Source of the DNA: Umezawaea beigongshangensis | GTDB lineage: Bacteria; Actinomycetota; Actinomycetes; Mycobacteriales; Pseudonocardiaceae | DNA: 64,000 nucleotides | Reading direction: 5' to 3' | Assembly: GCF_016464305.1 (NCBI RefSeq) | Contig: NZ_JAEIOJ010000002.1 | Span: 434,001 to 498,000 of the forward strand | Part shown: one piece after another, positions 43,507 through 52,052 of the stretch | Layout: every line of letters begins with the position of its first letter | Position numbering within the stretch: the first letter of the stretch is position 1 | Notes under the pieces: model-generated | What the model was told of the DNA's origin: nothing | Databases searched by the model: none | What the model saw: the letters and a program-made list of their open reading frames with translations, nothing else | Made by a program: the position numbers and the translations under genes

Positions 43507-43939
43507 GCCCGGCCTGAACGTGATCGACGTCCTCCTGGTCGAGGACGACCCCGGTGACGCGTTGATGACCGAGGAGGCGTTCGAGCACCACAAGATCCGC
43601 AACACGCTCCACCTGGTGCGGGACGGTGTGGAGGCGCTCCAGTTCCTGCGCCGCGAGGGCGAGTACGCCGACGCGCCGCGGCCGGGCCTGATCCTGCTGG
43701 ACCTCAACCTGCCCCGGATGGACGGGCGGGAGGTCCTCGCGGAGATCAAGGTCGACGAGGAGCTGCGGTCGATCCCGGTGGTGGTCCTGACGACCTCGGA
43801 GGCCGAGGAGGACGTGCTGCGCAGCTACAGCCTGCACGCGAACGCCTACGTGACGAAGCCGGTGGACTTCGAGCGCTTCATCGAGGTCGTGCGCCAGATC
43901 GACGACTTCTTCGTGACGGTGGTCAAGCTTCCCCGCTGA
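43499..43939 (+). CDS. Single-domain response regulator (Rcp1-like)
   Basis: 146 aa receiver without output domain. [17 protein letters not shown] near the N-terminus, phospho-acceptor Asp in [13 protein letters not shown] (~63), [20 protein letters not shown], and the Lys in YVTKPVDFE. This subfamily acts as a phosphotransfer or protein-interaction partner of phytochrome-type kinases. ATG 43499 overlaps the kinase gene by 8 bp. Last gene of the operon. Confidence 0.92.
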   Translation: MTEPGLNVIDVLLVEDDPGDALMTEEAFEHHKIRNTLHLVRDGVEALQFLRREGEYADAPRPGLILLDLNLPRMDGREVLAEIKVDEELRSIPVVVLTTSEAEEDVLRSYSLHANAYVTKPVDFERFIEVVRQIDDFFVTVVKLPR

Positions 43940-44041
43940 CGGGAGGACGGGGCGGGGCACCTCCGAAACGGGGTTGGCGGAGGTGCCCCGATCCGCGTCG
44001 GGCCAGCGGGAGGACCGGCGTGGTGGTGCGCGTGACCCGCG

Positions 44042-44149
44042 CTACCGCTGGACGAGGCGTGCGAGCGCCGACACGGCGTCGGCGAGCAGCGACACGACCG
44101 AGGGGCTCAGCTCGGACGGCGCGGGCACGTCGGTGGTGGACTCAGGCAC
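44042..44149 (-). CDS. 35-aa small protein, too short for standard gene calls
   Basis: Frame from GTG 44149 to TAG 44042. Evidence that it is real: GAGGAGGT sits about six bases upstream, inside the end of the previous gene; it overlaps that gene by 8 bp; and 33 of 35 sense codons end in G or C. The product starts with an acidic/Pro stretch (PESTTDVPAPSELSPS) and ends in an amphipathic helix (VVSLLADAVSALARLVQR). Function unknown; probably co-expressed with the 151-aa protein upstream from a stress-type promoter. Confidence 0.6.
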   Translation of the reverse strand: MPESTTDVPAPSELSPSVVSLLADAVSALARLVQR

Positions 44150-44597
44150 GGGTGACCTCCTCGGCCGCCGGGGTCGCGGTGTGCGCGACGTGGCCCCTGG
44201 TGCGCCGGGTCTGCTTCAGCTCGGCCTCCAGCAGGTGCTTGCGCCCGGCGACGAGTTCGTCGCGGACCCTCTTCTCCACCTCGCGGAACGTCCGGTGGTA
44301 GTCCTCGTCGTACTCGTCGACGATCTGGAACGTCCAGCGCCCGAGCAGGACGTTGCGACCGACGAGGTCGAACTCGACGACGTCGGCCAGCTCGTGGTGC
44401 CCGGCCTCGCGCAGCAGCCTCGCCGCGTCGCCCGCGGCGAAGTCGGCGCTACCGGTGATCTGGTGGAAGGCGTACAGGTGGCCGCGCGCCGCCTCGGCCT
44501 TCTCCAGCGCCTCGGACAGCTTGCCCACGGCCTCGACGGTCTTGTCCCCCACACCCGACGGACGCTGGTAGCGCTCGGGCAACTCTGCATCGTCCAC
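44142..44597 (-). CDS. Conserved hypothetical helical protein
   Basis: 151 aa, mostly helical, no membrane segment. Features: RYQRPSGVGDKTVEAVGKLS, ALEKAEAARGHLYAFHQITG, REAGHHELADVVEFDLVGRN, a central WTFQIVDEYDEDYHRTFREV rich in acidic residues and His. I recall similar proteins in actinomycetes without assigned function. GTG 44597 is chosen because it lies 9 bases after a GGGTAC promoter element; in-frame codons further upstream would lie before the promoter. Confidence 0.65.
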   Translation of the reverse strand: MDDAELPERYQRPSGVGDKTVEAVGKLSEALEKAEAARGHLYAFHQITGSADFAAGDAARLLREAGHHELADVVEFDLVGRNVLLGRWTFQIVDEYDEDYHRTFREVEKRVRDELVAGRKHLLEAELKQTRRTRGHVAHTATPAAEEVTRA

Positions 44598-44606
44598 GCC
44601 GGTGGT

Positions 44607-44631
44607 GTACCCGCTGCCGCGGTGCTTCAAC
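44607..44631 (-). promoter_or_regulatory. SigB/SigF-type promoter of the 44597 gene
   Basis: On the minus strand GTTG, 15 bases, GGGTAC (44612-44607), an exact match to the GGGTAY -10 of general-stress sigma factors. Confidence 0.6.
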
Positions 44632-44723
44632 CCGCAGGTGATCAGGACCTCACCCCCGCAGGACGTGGCCGGCCGCACGTCATCCGACCGCGCCTCACCC
44701 GGCCGTTCCCGCCGGTCGTGCGG

Positions 44724-44740
44724 CCCGGCCACCGGCCGGG
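44724..44740 (-). terminator. Hairpin after the DUF4230 gene
   Basis: CCCGGCC-ACC-GGCCGGG, perfect 7-bp stem, about 85 bp downstream of the DUF4230 stop in the minus direction. Probable terminator. Confidence 0.4.
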
Positions 44741-44823
44741 TGCTCCGGGCGCGCTGCCCGGTCCGGCCGAGCGCTGCGGCCGTCGCGGCGAGCGGGGCGA
44801 CGACGAGGCCGCCCGTGCCGCGA

Positions 44824-45450
44824 TCAGCTCACGTCGGTGAAGGTCACCTCGTAGCCCAGCGCCGTGAGCAGGCCGGAGAGCATCTGCCGGGTGTTCTCGT
44901 CGGCCCGTTCCACGAGTCCGGACGACGCGGCGGCCTCGGCGATCTTCTCCTCCGCCTTGAGGTAGAAGTCCTGCTGGTTCTGCGTCTCCACGAGCGAGTT
45001 GAGCCGGTCCCAGAAGCCGCGTTCCTGGGAGAAGACGTAGCTGCGGGAGTTGTCGAGGCTGGGCTTGTCGAGCTGGGCGCGGGGCAGGTCCACCTCGACG
45101 GACTTCCCGTCGGGCGAGACCCGGATGCTGTCGGCGTTCAGCCCGGAGAACTCCACGTACGCGGTGACCGTGCCGGCGGCGACGAAGAGGGTCCGCTGTC
45201 CGGCCAGGACGTCGGGCACGTAGGCCACGTCCTTCTCCACGTCCACGACGACCTGGTAGTCACCGGCCACCGCCTGGTAGCGGCTCAGGTCCCTGATCGA
45301 CTGGAGGACGGCGGGCTGACTGCGGTCGGTCTCCGACGTGCCGAAGAGGTCGAACCGCGGAATCGCTCCGGTCAGCTGTCCGACGGCGGCGATCACCAGC
45401 ACGACGGCCAGTCCCAGCGCCCCGAACTTCGCCAAGCGCATCCACTGCAT
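44824..45450 (-). CDS. DUF4230 membrane-anchored protein
   Basis: 208 aa. One N-terminal membrane helix (~8-28), then the DUF4230 domain: VLQSIRDLSRYQAVAGDYQV, VVDVEKDVAYVPDVLAGQRT, FVAAGTVTAYVEFSGLNADS, and a C-terminal helical QNQQDFYLKAEEKIAEAA. The domain is probably outside the membrane. Family function unknown. ATG 45450 has GGAGGT about 10 bases upstream; GTG 45462 is an alternative. One of the best stress-type promoters in the window precedes it. Confidence 0.85.
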   Translation of the reverse strand: MQWMRLAKFGALGLAVVLVIAAVGQLTGAIPRFDLFGTSETDRSQPAVLQSIRDLSRYQAVAGDYQVVVDVEKDVAYVPDVLAGQRTLFVAAGTVTAYVEFSGLNADSIRVSPDGKSVEVDLPRAQLDKPSLDNSRSYVFSQERGFWDRLNSLVETQNQQDFYLKAEEKIAEAAASSGLVERADENTRQMLSGLLTALGYEVTFTDVS

Positions 45451-45490
45451 GCGAGCGGTCACCTCCACCGGTGGGGATTCTTCCGCCCTC

Positions 45491-45516
45491 CTACCCGATG
45501 TGCCAGGACGGAAAAC
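45491..45516 (-). promoter_or_regulatory. SigB/SigF-type promoter of the DUF4230 gene
   Basis: On the minus strand GTTTT, 15 bases, GGGTAG. The -35 is a full match to GTTT. Confidence 0.65.
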
Positions 45517-45560
45517 TCCCGTCCCCCGGACAGAGCAGCGCGCCGGTCCGTCCACACGGC

Positions 45561-46433
45561 TCAGTCGGACCGGTCCGCCGTCGTGCGACGCACGTGGGTG
45601 CGGGTGCGGGGGCCCGGCCGGAAGCCCAGCGACGAGTACAACCGCAGCGGCACGGGGTACGCGGCGTCACCGCGCGGCCCGACGCCGACGCGGGTCGCGC
45701 CGGCCGCGGCGAGCGCGCGCATCCCGTCCAGGCACACCGCGCGGGCCAGCCCGAGCCGCCGGTGACGCGGGTCGGTGCCGACGGGTTCGATCAGCCCGGC
45801 CCGGTGCCGCTCGTCGAGCCAGCAGGTCGCGTAGGAGACACAGGCACCGTCCGGAGCGAGGACCACCCGGTCCAGCTCCGGCCGGTAGCCGGGGGCGCCC
45901 ATCACGGCGCGGTAGCTGTCGCTCGTGACGCGGGACCCGGCGAACGCGCTGCGGTGTACGGCCGCGCGCGGCTCCGGACCGGGTACCGGCCCGACGGCGT
46001 AGCCCGGCGGCAGCACGGGCTCCGGCAGATCGCGCAGGTCGCGGAGCACGTGCCGGAAGAACGGCCCGGCCCGCTCGGCGAACCCGGCGCGCCGCAGCGC
46101 CCGCACCTCGGTCGCCTCCGTCTCCAGGACGGTCACCTCCAGCTCCCCGGCGGTGGCGGTGGCCGCGAACCAGTCGAGGACCTCGTCGGCCACCTCGTCG
46201 TGGTCCGGCCGGACCTGGAACACCAGCTCCCCCGGCAGCTCGATCCAGCCCCACGCCACGACGCGGCCGGCACGCTCCCAGATCCTGGTGGGCCAGTCGG
46301 CCTCCCGCCCGAGGTGCTGGAACCTGCCGTGCGCGAGGTCCCCCACGTGCCAGCGGCTGCGCGGGCTCCAGAGGTCGCTCGTCAGCTCCTGCATCCGCCG
46401 CACGACGGCGTGCTCGTCGTCCCGATCGCCCAC
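45561..46433 (-). CDS. GNAT-family N-acetyltransferase
   Basis: 290 aa, probably two tandem GNAT folds. The C-terminal copy has the acetyl-CoA loop DPRHRRLGLARAVCLDGMRA and LYSSLGFRPGPR. The N-terminal half (WIELPGELVFQVRPDHDEVA) is a degenerate copy. Substrate unknown. GTG 46433 is the likely start; the reading frame upstream shadows the divergent monooxygenase gene. No clear ribosome binding site is seen, so the message may be leaderless. Confidence 0.8.
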   Translation of the reverse strand: MGDRDDEHAVVRRMQELTSDLWSPRSRWHVGDLAHGRFQHLGREADWPTRIWERAGRVVAWGWIELPGELVFQVRPDHDEVADEVLDWFAATATAGELEVTVLETEATEVRALRRAGFAERAGPFFRHVLRDLRDLPEPVLPPGYAVGPVPGPEPRAAVHRSAFAGSRVTSDSYRAVMGAPGYRPELDRVVLAPDGACVSYATCWLDERHRAGLIEPVGTDPRHRRLGLARAVCLDGMRALAAAGATRVGVGPRGDAAYPVPLRLYSSLGFRPGPRTRTHVRRTTADRSD

Positions 46434-46490
46434 GACAGGACCGTACCGATGGCGGCAACGGGGTGTTCGACGTCGATCTATCCTGCTCCC

Positions 46491-47519
46491 ATGCCCGGAA
46501 TCGACGTCTACCTGCTGATCCTCGGTGATCACCTGCCCGATCCGCGCACCGGCAGGGCCGTCGGGGAGGCCGAGCGCGTCCGGGCGGTGGTGGAGCAGGC
46601 CGTCGTCGCGGAGGAGGCGGGGTTCACCGGTGTCGCCATCGGCGAGCACCACTTCACCCGCTACGTCGTCTCCGCCCCCGAACTGGTGCTCGCCTCCGTC
46701 GCCGCGCGCACGTCCACGCTGCGGCTGTCCACCGGTGTCACGCTGCTCGCGCACCGCGATCCGGTGCTCGTCGCCGAGGAGCTGGCCACCCTCGACGTGC
46801 TGTCGCGGGGGCGCGCCGAGCTGATCGTGGCGCGCGGGGTGTCCCGGCAGACGAACGCGGCGTTCGGCGTGGGGTCCGCCGACCTGCGGCCCCGGTTCGA
46901 GGAGAACCTGCGGCTGCTGCTGCGACTGCTGGAGGAGCGGGACGTCACCTGGCACGGCGAGTTCCGCAGCCCTCTGATCGACGTGACGACCACCCCCCGC
47001 CCGGTGCAGACACCGCGGCCGGTGGTGTGGACGGGCAGCGGCTCGGCCGTGTCGGCGGACCTGGCCGCCGAGCTGGACCTGCCGCTCATGCTGCCCAGCA
47101 CGCTGCGCGATCCGGCGGCGCACCTGGACGTCGTGCGGCGCTACCGGGCAGCGGGCGGGGGCCGGGTCGCGCTGCCCAGCCACGTCTACGTGACCCCCAC
47201 CCCGGGCGAGGCGCGCGAGCGCTGGCGCCCGTACCTGAGCGCGTACGCGGAGTTCGCCCAGCCGTGGCGCGGGCAGGGGGCGAGCACGGAGGTGGACCGG
47301 CTGATGGAGGGCGCCGCCGTGTGCGGTGATCCGGCGGAGGTCGCGGAGCGGCTCAACGGCCTGACGCGCCTGCTGGGCCTGGACGCGCACCTGGTCGTGG
47401 TGGACATCGGCGGTCTGCCGCTCGCGGAGGTCGTGGACACGATCCGGCTGTTCGGGCAGGAGGTGCTTCCCCGGCTCGTGGGAGCGCCGGTCGCCGGTCC
47501 GACGGGTCGACGCTGTTAA
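46491..47519 (+). CDS. Luciferase-like flavin-dependent monooxygenase
   Basis: 342 aa TIM-barrel enzyme of the bacterial luciferase superfamily (LLM class). GFTGVAIGEHHFTRYVVSAP, LRLSTGVTLLAHRDPVLVAE, ATLDVLSRGRAELIVARG and PRPVVWTGSGS are conserved flavin/structure motifs. Uses FMNH2 or F420H2; which one is not evident. ATG 46491 has no ribosome binding site and lies about 10 bases after an ATCTATCC stretch, so a leaderless message is possible. Divergent from the acetyltransferase. Confidence 0.88.
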   Translation: MPGIDVYLLILGDHLPDPRTGRAVGEAERVRAVVEQAVVAEEAGFTGVAIGEHHFTRYVVSAPELVLASVAARTSTLRLSTGVTLLAHRDPVLVAEELATLDVLSRGRAELIVARGVSRQTNAAFGVGSADLRPRFEENLRLLLRLLEERDVTWHGEFRSPLIDVTTTPRPVQTPRPVVWTGSGSAVSADLAAELDLPLMLPSTLRDPAAHLDVVRRYRAAGGGRVALPSHVYVTPTPGEARERWRPYLSAYAEFAQPWRGQGASTEVDRLMEGAAVCGDPAEVAERLNGLTRLLGLDAHLVVVDIGGLPLAEVVDTIRLFGQEVLPRLVGAPVAGPTGRRC

Positions 47520-47541
47520 CCCCGCCGTCGTCGCCGGGTAA
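47515..47541 (+). promoter_or_regulatory. Possible SigB/SigF-type promoter of the glycosyltransferase gene
   Basis: GTTA, 17 bases, GGGTAA. The spacer is one base longer than the usual range, so this is the weakest of the set with a good -35. Confidence 0.35.
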
Positions 47542-47589
47542 TCGGCACGGCTGAGCATTTCCGGGAACTACGAACCTCGGGGAGCTTCC

Positions 47590-48822
47590 GTGCCGATGTG
47601 GACTTCGGGAACCGGTACCACGGTGGTGGGCATTCCGGCGCGCGACGAGGCGAGCACCGTCGCCGCGGTCGCGCGCGCCGCCGACGCCGGACTGAGCAGG
47701 GCCTTCCCCGGCGGCGCGAACGTGGTGCTGCTGGCCGACAACGGCAGCACCGACGGCACGGTCGAGCGCTTCCTGGACACCGACCTGCGCGCCCGCCAGG
47801 TCGTGGTGCGCTCCAGCGGGATCGGCACGGGCAAGGGCACCAACGTCTTCGCCATCGCCGACCGCGCGCTGGAGCTGGACGCGGAGCGGGTGGTGCTGCT
47901 GGACGCGGACGTGCGTTCCACCGAGCCGGAGTGGATCGGCCGGCTGGCCGACGCGGTGGACGGCCCGGAGCCGGCCATCGCCGTGCCGGTCTACCGGCGC
48001 GACAGGTACGAGGCCAACACCACCAACCACCTGGCCGGTCCGCTGCTGGCCGGGGTGTTCGGGGCGCGGGTGCAGCAGCCGATCGGCGGCGAGTTCGCGG
48101 TCAACCGGGCCTTCCTGGAGCGCGCGGCCACCTGGCACCGCCCGGCCAGCTCCTACCTCTACGGCGTCGACGTGTGGCTGACCGGCAACGCGCTGCGCGA
48201 GGGGATGCGCGTGGTGGAGGTGCCGCTGGGGCGCAAGCTGCACAACTCGCCGTTCCCGAAGATCCTGCGACTGCCGCAGCAGGTGCTCGACTCGCTGTTC
48301 CACGTCGTGCTGCGCACCAGCGGCACGGCGGTGCCGGACGTGCGGGCGGCGGCGGTGCGCGAGGCGGTCGACGGGGCCGCGGTGCCGCAGGACCCGGCCG
48401 TCGTCGCCAGCGTCACCTCCTCGGTGGCGGCCTACCTCGCCGCGCACCGGGCCGACGTGCACCGGCTGTTCCCCACCGCGCGGCTGCTCGCGCCCGCGCC
48501 GTGGGGGCTGCGGATCGCCACCGACGACTGGCCGCACCTGCTGGCCGATGCCGTGCAGGCGCTGGGCGACGGCGAGTTCGAGGCGGCGCGCGACCACCTC
48601 GTGGCGCTGTACGTGAACCGGGTGCTGACGTTCTGGGACGAGATCGAGGGCCTCGACGGGTCCGAGATCGACGCCCTGCTCGACCGGCAGACCGCCCGCA
48701 CCGCGCACGCCGTGCGACGCCGCGGCGTCACCTTCGACCCCACCTGCGCCCCGACCGGGTTCAGCACGGCGCACTGGGACGGCCACGACGTCGACCCGGT
48801 GCGCCACAGCGTTCCCGCGTGA
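47590..48822 (+). CDS. Hexosylglycerate-synthase-like GT-A glycosyltransferase
   Basis: 410 aa, cytoplasmic. GT-A nucleotide-sugar fold: VVGIPARDEASTVAAVARAA, LLADNGSTDGTVERFL, GIGTGKGTNVF, and the metal-binding LLDADVRSTEPEWI. The acceptor region NTTNHLAGPLLAGVFGARV followed by QQPIGGEFAVN matches my recollection of glucosylglycerate/mannosylglycerate synthases (GT81-like). The product may be a compatible solute; glucosyl-3-phosphoglycerate synthase is the alternative. GGGGAG precedes GTG 47590. No phosphatase partner is adjacent. Confidence 0.7.
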   Translation: MPMWTSGTGTTVVGIPARDEASTVAAVARAADAGLSRAFPGGANVVLLADNGSTDGTVERFLDTDLRARQVVVRSSGIGTGKGTNVFAIADRALELDAERVVLLDADVRSTEPEWIGRLADAVDGPEPAIAVPVYRRDRYEANTTNHLAGPLLAGVFGARVQQPIGGEFAVNRAFLERAATWHRPASSYLYGVDVWLTGNALREGMRVVEVPLGRKLHNSPFPKILRLPQQVLDSLFHVVLRTSGTAVPDVRAAAVREAVDGAAVPQDPAVVASVTSSVAAYLAAHRADVHRLFPTARLLAPAPWGLRIATDDWPHLLADAVQALGDGEFEAARDHLVALYVNRVLTFWDEIEGLDGSEIDALLDRQTARTAHAVRRRGVTFDPTCAPTGFSTAHWDGHDVDPVRHSVPA

Positions 48823-48846
48823 CGCGCCGCCGGGGCTCCTGGGCCG

Positions 48847-49656
48847 TCAGGACGCGGGAGCCAGAGCGCTCGCGCGCTGACGGCGCAGCGGGACGATCAG
48901 CGGGGTGTCGGTCTCCGGGTCGGCGATCACCCGGCACGGCAGACCGAACACGTCCTCCACCAGCTCCGCCGTGACCACCTGCGACGGCTCGCCCCGGGCG
49001 ACGATGCCCTCGCCGGGCTTCATCACCACGAGGTGGGTGGCGTAGCGGCACGCCTGGTTGAGGTCGTGCAAGACGGCGACGAGCGTGTGACCGCCCTCGT
49101 GCAGATCGGCGCACAGGTCGAGCACCTCGACCTGGTGGGCGATGTCGAGGAACGTCGTGGGCTCGTCCAGCAGCAGGATCGACGTCCGCTGCGCCAGCAC
49201 CATCGCGAGCCACACGCGCTGCCGCTGACCGCCGGACAGCTCGTCGAGCAGCCGGTCGGACAGGTCCTGCACTCCGGTCAGCCGCATCGCCTCGGCGACG
49301 GCCGTCTCGTCGTCGTGGGACCACTGGCGCAGCAGCCGCTGGTGTGGGTAGCGACCGCGGGCGACCAGCTCGCCCACGGTGATGCCGCCGGGCGAGATCG
49401 ACGTCTGCGGCAGCAGGCCCAGCCGGCGCGCGACCTCCTTGGACCGGTAGGAGGAGATCACCTCGCCGTCCAGGTAGACCGCGCCCCCGGTGGGCTTGAG
49501 CATCCGGGCCAGTGCCTTGAGCAGCGTCGACTTGCCGCAGGCGTTGGGGCCGACGACGACGGTGAACGAGCCGTCCGGGACGGACACGTGCAGGCCGGAC
49601 GCGACCGTGCGCTGGTCGTAGGCCAGCGTGAGGTCCTCCCCGCGCAGTCGGCTCAT
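48847..49656 (-). CDS. Siderophore ABC transporter ATPase (FepC type)
   Basis: 269 aa. Walker A GPNACGKSTLLKAL (~36-49), Q-loop LLPQTSISPGG, signature LSGGQRQRVWLAMVLAQ, Walker B ILLLDEPTTFLD, switch His in AVLHDLNQ. Typical of iron-siderophore (FecCD-type) importers. ATG 49656 has GGGGAG upstream and overlaps the permease stop (ATGA). Powers uptake through the two permeases encoded upstream. Confidence 0.93.
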   Translation of the reverse strand: MSRLRGEDLTLAYDQRTVASGLHVSVPDGSFTVVVGPNACGKSTLLKALARMLKPTGGAVYLDGEVISSYRSKEVARRLGLLPQTSISPGGITVGELVARGRYPHQRLLRQWSHDDETAVAEAMRLTGVQDLSDRLLDELSGGQRQRVWLAMVLAQRTSILLLDEPTTFLDIAHQVEVLDLCADLHEGGHTLVAVLHDLNQACRYATHLVVMKPGEGIVARGEPSQVVTAELVEDVFGLPCRVIADPETDTPLIVPLRRQRASALAPAS

Positions 49657-50720
49657 CGTGCGACTCCCCTTCGCCATTCGGTGGCCAGCAGCCAGATCAG
49701 GTAGAGCCCGCCGATCGCGCCGGTGGCGATGCCGACCGGCAACTGCGTGGGAGCGAAGATCCGCTGCACGGCCAGGTCGCTCGCCACGAGCAGCACGGCC
49801 CCCATCAGGGCGGAGGACAGCACGCCCGGCCCGGTCGCCGCGGTCAGCCGCTTCGCGAGCTGCGGCGAGGCGAGCGCGACGAACGCGATGGGCCCGGCGG
49901 CGGCGGTCGCCACCGCGGCGAGGCCGACGCTGGTCAGGATCAGGCCGAACCTGCTGCGCTCCACGTCGACGCCGAGCCCGGTGGCGGCGCTGTCGCCCAT
50001 CTCCATCACCGCGAGGCGGCGGCTGAACCACGCGGCGAGCGGGAACAGGACGGCCAGCGCGGCGGCGAGGGGCTGCACCTGGTCCCAGCCGCGGCCGTTG
50101 AGGCTGCCGACGAGCCACGCCTGGGCGGTGAGCGCGCTCTCCAGCGAGACCCTGGTGAGGAGGTAGGAGTTGATCGCCAGCGCGAACGAGCTGACGCCGA
50201 CGCCGATCAGGACGAGCCGGAACCCCTGCACGCCGCGCCTGCGCGCCAGCAGGTACACCGCGAGCGAGGTGATCAGGCCGGTGGTGATCGCGCCGGCGGA
50301 CGTCTGGAGCATGGAGCCGTGGAAGACGACGATGACGAGGATCGCGCCGGTCGCGGCCCCGTTGGTGAAGCCGATGACGTCGGGGCTCGCGAGAGCGTTG
50401 CCCGAGAGGCTCTGCAGGAGCGCACCGCTCGCGGCGAGCGCGGCTCCCACGAGGACCGCGGTCAGCAGGCGCGGCAGGCGCAGGGTGAGCACGATGAAGT
50501 CGGACGCGCCGGTCCCCCGCCCGAGCAGCGTCGTCACCACGTCGACCGGCGCTATGGGGAAGTCGCCGGTGGTCATGGTGAACACGCCGACCACGAGCAG
50601 CACCGCGAGCAGGCCGAGCGAGGCGAGGAGCGCGCGGAGCGGGAAGCGCAGCGAGACGCCACCGCGCGGCCAGCGCACGACCGTGCCCCGGACCGGCCGG
50701 GGCGGCGCGGGGGCGCTCAC
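49653..50720 (-). CDS. Siderophore ABC transporter permease (FecCD family, second)
   Basis: 355 aa with about nine to ten helices. LTLRLPRLLTAVLVGAALAA, SGALLQSLSGNALASPDVIG and GPIAFVALASPQLAKRL (the ATPase-contact loop) identify the FecCD/BtuC family. The true start is GTG 50720, which overlaps the previous permease stop (GTGA). Pairs with the 352-aa permease. Confidence 0.93.
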   Translation of the reverse strand: MSAPAPPRPVRGTVVRWPRGGVSLRFPLRALLASLGLLAVLLVVGVFTMTTGDFPIAPVDVVTTLLGRGTGASDFIVLTLRLPRLLTAVLVGAALAASGALLQSLSGNALASPDVIGFTNGAATGAILVIVVFHGSMLQTSAGAITTGLITSLAVYLLARRRGVQGFRLVLIGVGVSSFALAINSYLLTRVSLESALTAQAWLVGSLNGRGWDQVQPLAAALAVLFPLAAWFSRRLAVMEMGDSAATGLGVDVERSRFGLILTSVGLAAVATAAAGPIAFVALASPQLAKRLTAATGPGVLSSALMGAVLLVASDLAVQRIFAPTQLPVGIATGAIGGLYLIWLLATEWRRGVAR

Positions 50721-51775
50721 AGCGACCCGAGCTTCCTGCGGCGGCACAGCGCGATGAACACCGGAGCCCCCACCAGCGCCGTCACGATGCCCACCTCCAG
50801 CTCCGCGGGTGCGACGACCACGCGGCCCAGCACGTCGGAGCCCAGCAGCAGGACCGGCGCGAGCAGCGCCGAGTACGGCAGCACCCACCTCTGGTCGGCT
50901 CCGCCGATCATCCGGGCGACGTGCGGAACGGTCAGTCCGATGAAGGTGATGGGACCGATGGCCGCGGTCGCCCCGCCGCACAGCAGGGTCACCGCGACGG
51001 CTCCCAGCAGCCTGGTGCGGCCGAGGTTCGCCCCGAGCGCCTTGCCGGTCTCCTCGCCCAGCGCGAGCACGTTCAGCGACCGGGCGAGGGCGAACGCGAG
51101 GAGCAGGCCGACGGCGATGAACGGCGCGATCTGCGTGAACACGTCGAGCTTGCGGCCCGCCACCGAGCCGACGTTCCAGAAGCGGAAGGCGTCGAACGAG
51201 CGCGGGAACAGCAGCAGCACGCCCGAGGTGTAGGAGATCAGCACGGCGGTCAGCGCGGCTCCGGCGAGCACGAGCCGCTCCGGGGTGGCGGTGCTGCGGC
51301 CCTGCGAGCCCAGCACGTAGACCAGCACGGACACCGTCGCCGCGCCGCCGAGCGCGAACCACGCGTAGCCGCCGGGAGAGGTGATGCCGAAGAACACGAT
51401 GGCGGTGGCGACGGCGGCCGACGCGCCCTGGTTGACGCCGAGCAGACCGGGGTCGGCCAGCGGGTTGCGGGTCAGCGCCTGCATGAGCGCGCCCGCGATG
51501 CCGAGCGCGGCCCCGACGCTCAGGCCGAGCAGGGTCCGCGGGACGCGCAGGTCGTGCACGATCACGGCCTCGGCCGAGCCGTCGTGGTGCCACAGCACGG
51601 ACCAGGTGACGGAGACGGGGATGCCCTTCGACCCGACCCACAGGCTGAGCAGCACCACGAGCGCGAGCACGGCGGCGGCCAGCACCAGTCCGGCGGCTCG
51701 CGGCGCGACTCGCGACGCGGCGCGCGGTGCCCGGCGCGGTTCGTCGGTGTCGACGAGTTGCACAGCCGTGCTCAC
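50717..51775 (-). CDS. Siderophore ABC transporter permease (FecCD family, first)
   Basis: 352 aa, about nine to ten helices after a basic N-terminus. DLRVPRTLLGLSVGAALGIA, GALMQALTRNPLADPGLLGV, GPITFIGLTVPHVARMIGG. First gene of the operon, about 41 bp downstream of an iron box. No binding protein gene is in this operon or elsewhere in the window. Confidence 0.93.
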   Translation of the reverse strand: MSTAVQLVDTDEPRRAPRAASRVAPRAAGLVLAAAVLALVVLLSLWVGSKGIPVSVTWSVLWHHDGSAEAVIVHDLRVPRTLLGLSVGAALGIAGALMQALTRNPLADPGLLGVNQGASAAVATAIVFFGITSPGGYAWFALGGAATVSVLVYVLGSQGRSTATPERLVLAGAALTAVLISYTSGVLLLFPRSFDAFRFWNVGSVAGRKLDVFTQIAPFIAVGLLLAFALARSLNVLALGEETGKALGANLGRTRLLGAVAVTLLCGGATAAIGPITFIGLTVPHVARMIGGADQRWVLPYSALLAPVLLLGSDVLGRVVVAPAELEVGIVTALVGAPVFIALCRRRKLGSL

Positions 51776-51815
51776 CCGCGCCTCCGCAGTTCTGGACCGT
51801 TCGCGGTCGAGTTAC

Positions 51816-51834
51816 TGAGGTGAGGCTAACCGAA
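51816..51834. promoter_or_regulatory. IdeR/DmdR iron box
   Basis: TGAGGTGAGGCTAACCGAA matches 16 of 19 positions of the actinobacterial iron box TTAGGTTAGGCTAACCTAA. It precedes the siderophore importer genes, so the operon should be repressed when iron is plentiful. Confidence 0.8.
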
Positions 51835-52052
51835 GCCCGCCACCCGGATCAACGCGGTGTGCCGGCCACGTGCGGCGACCGGACGGCCCCCGCGCGCGGC
51901 ACGGGTCCGCGACTCGCCCGATCGAGGGAGCACGGGCGATGCCGCGCGGGGGACGCCGACGTGGCCGTCACCGACGACCCGCTCACCGGGTGGGAGCGCG
52001 CCCTGCTGAGCGCGCCGCGGGTCGTGGCGGGCGCCACGACCCGCGGCGAGCA

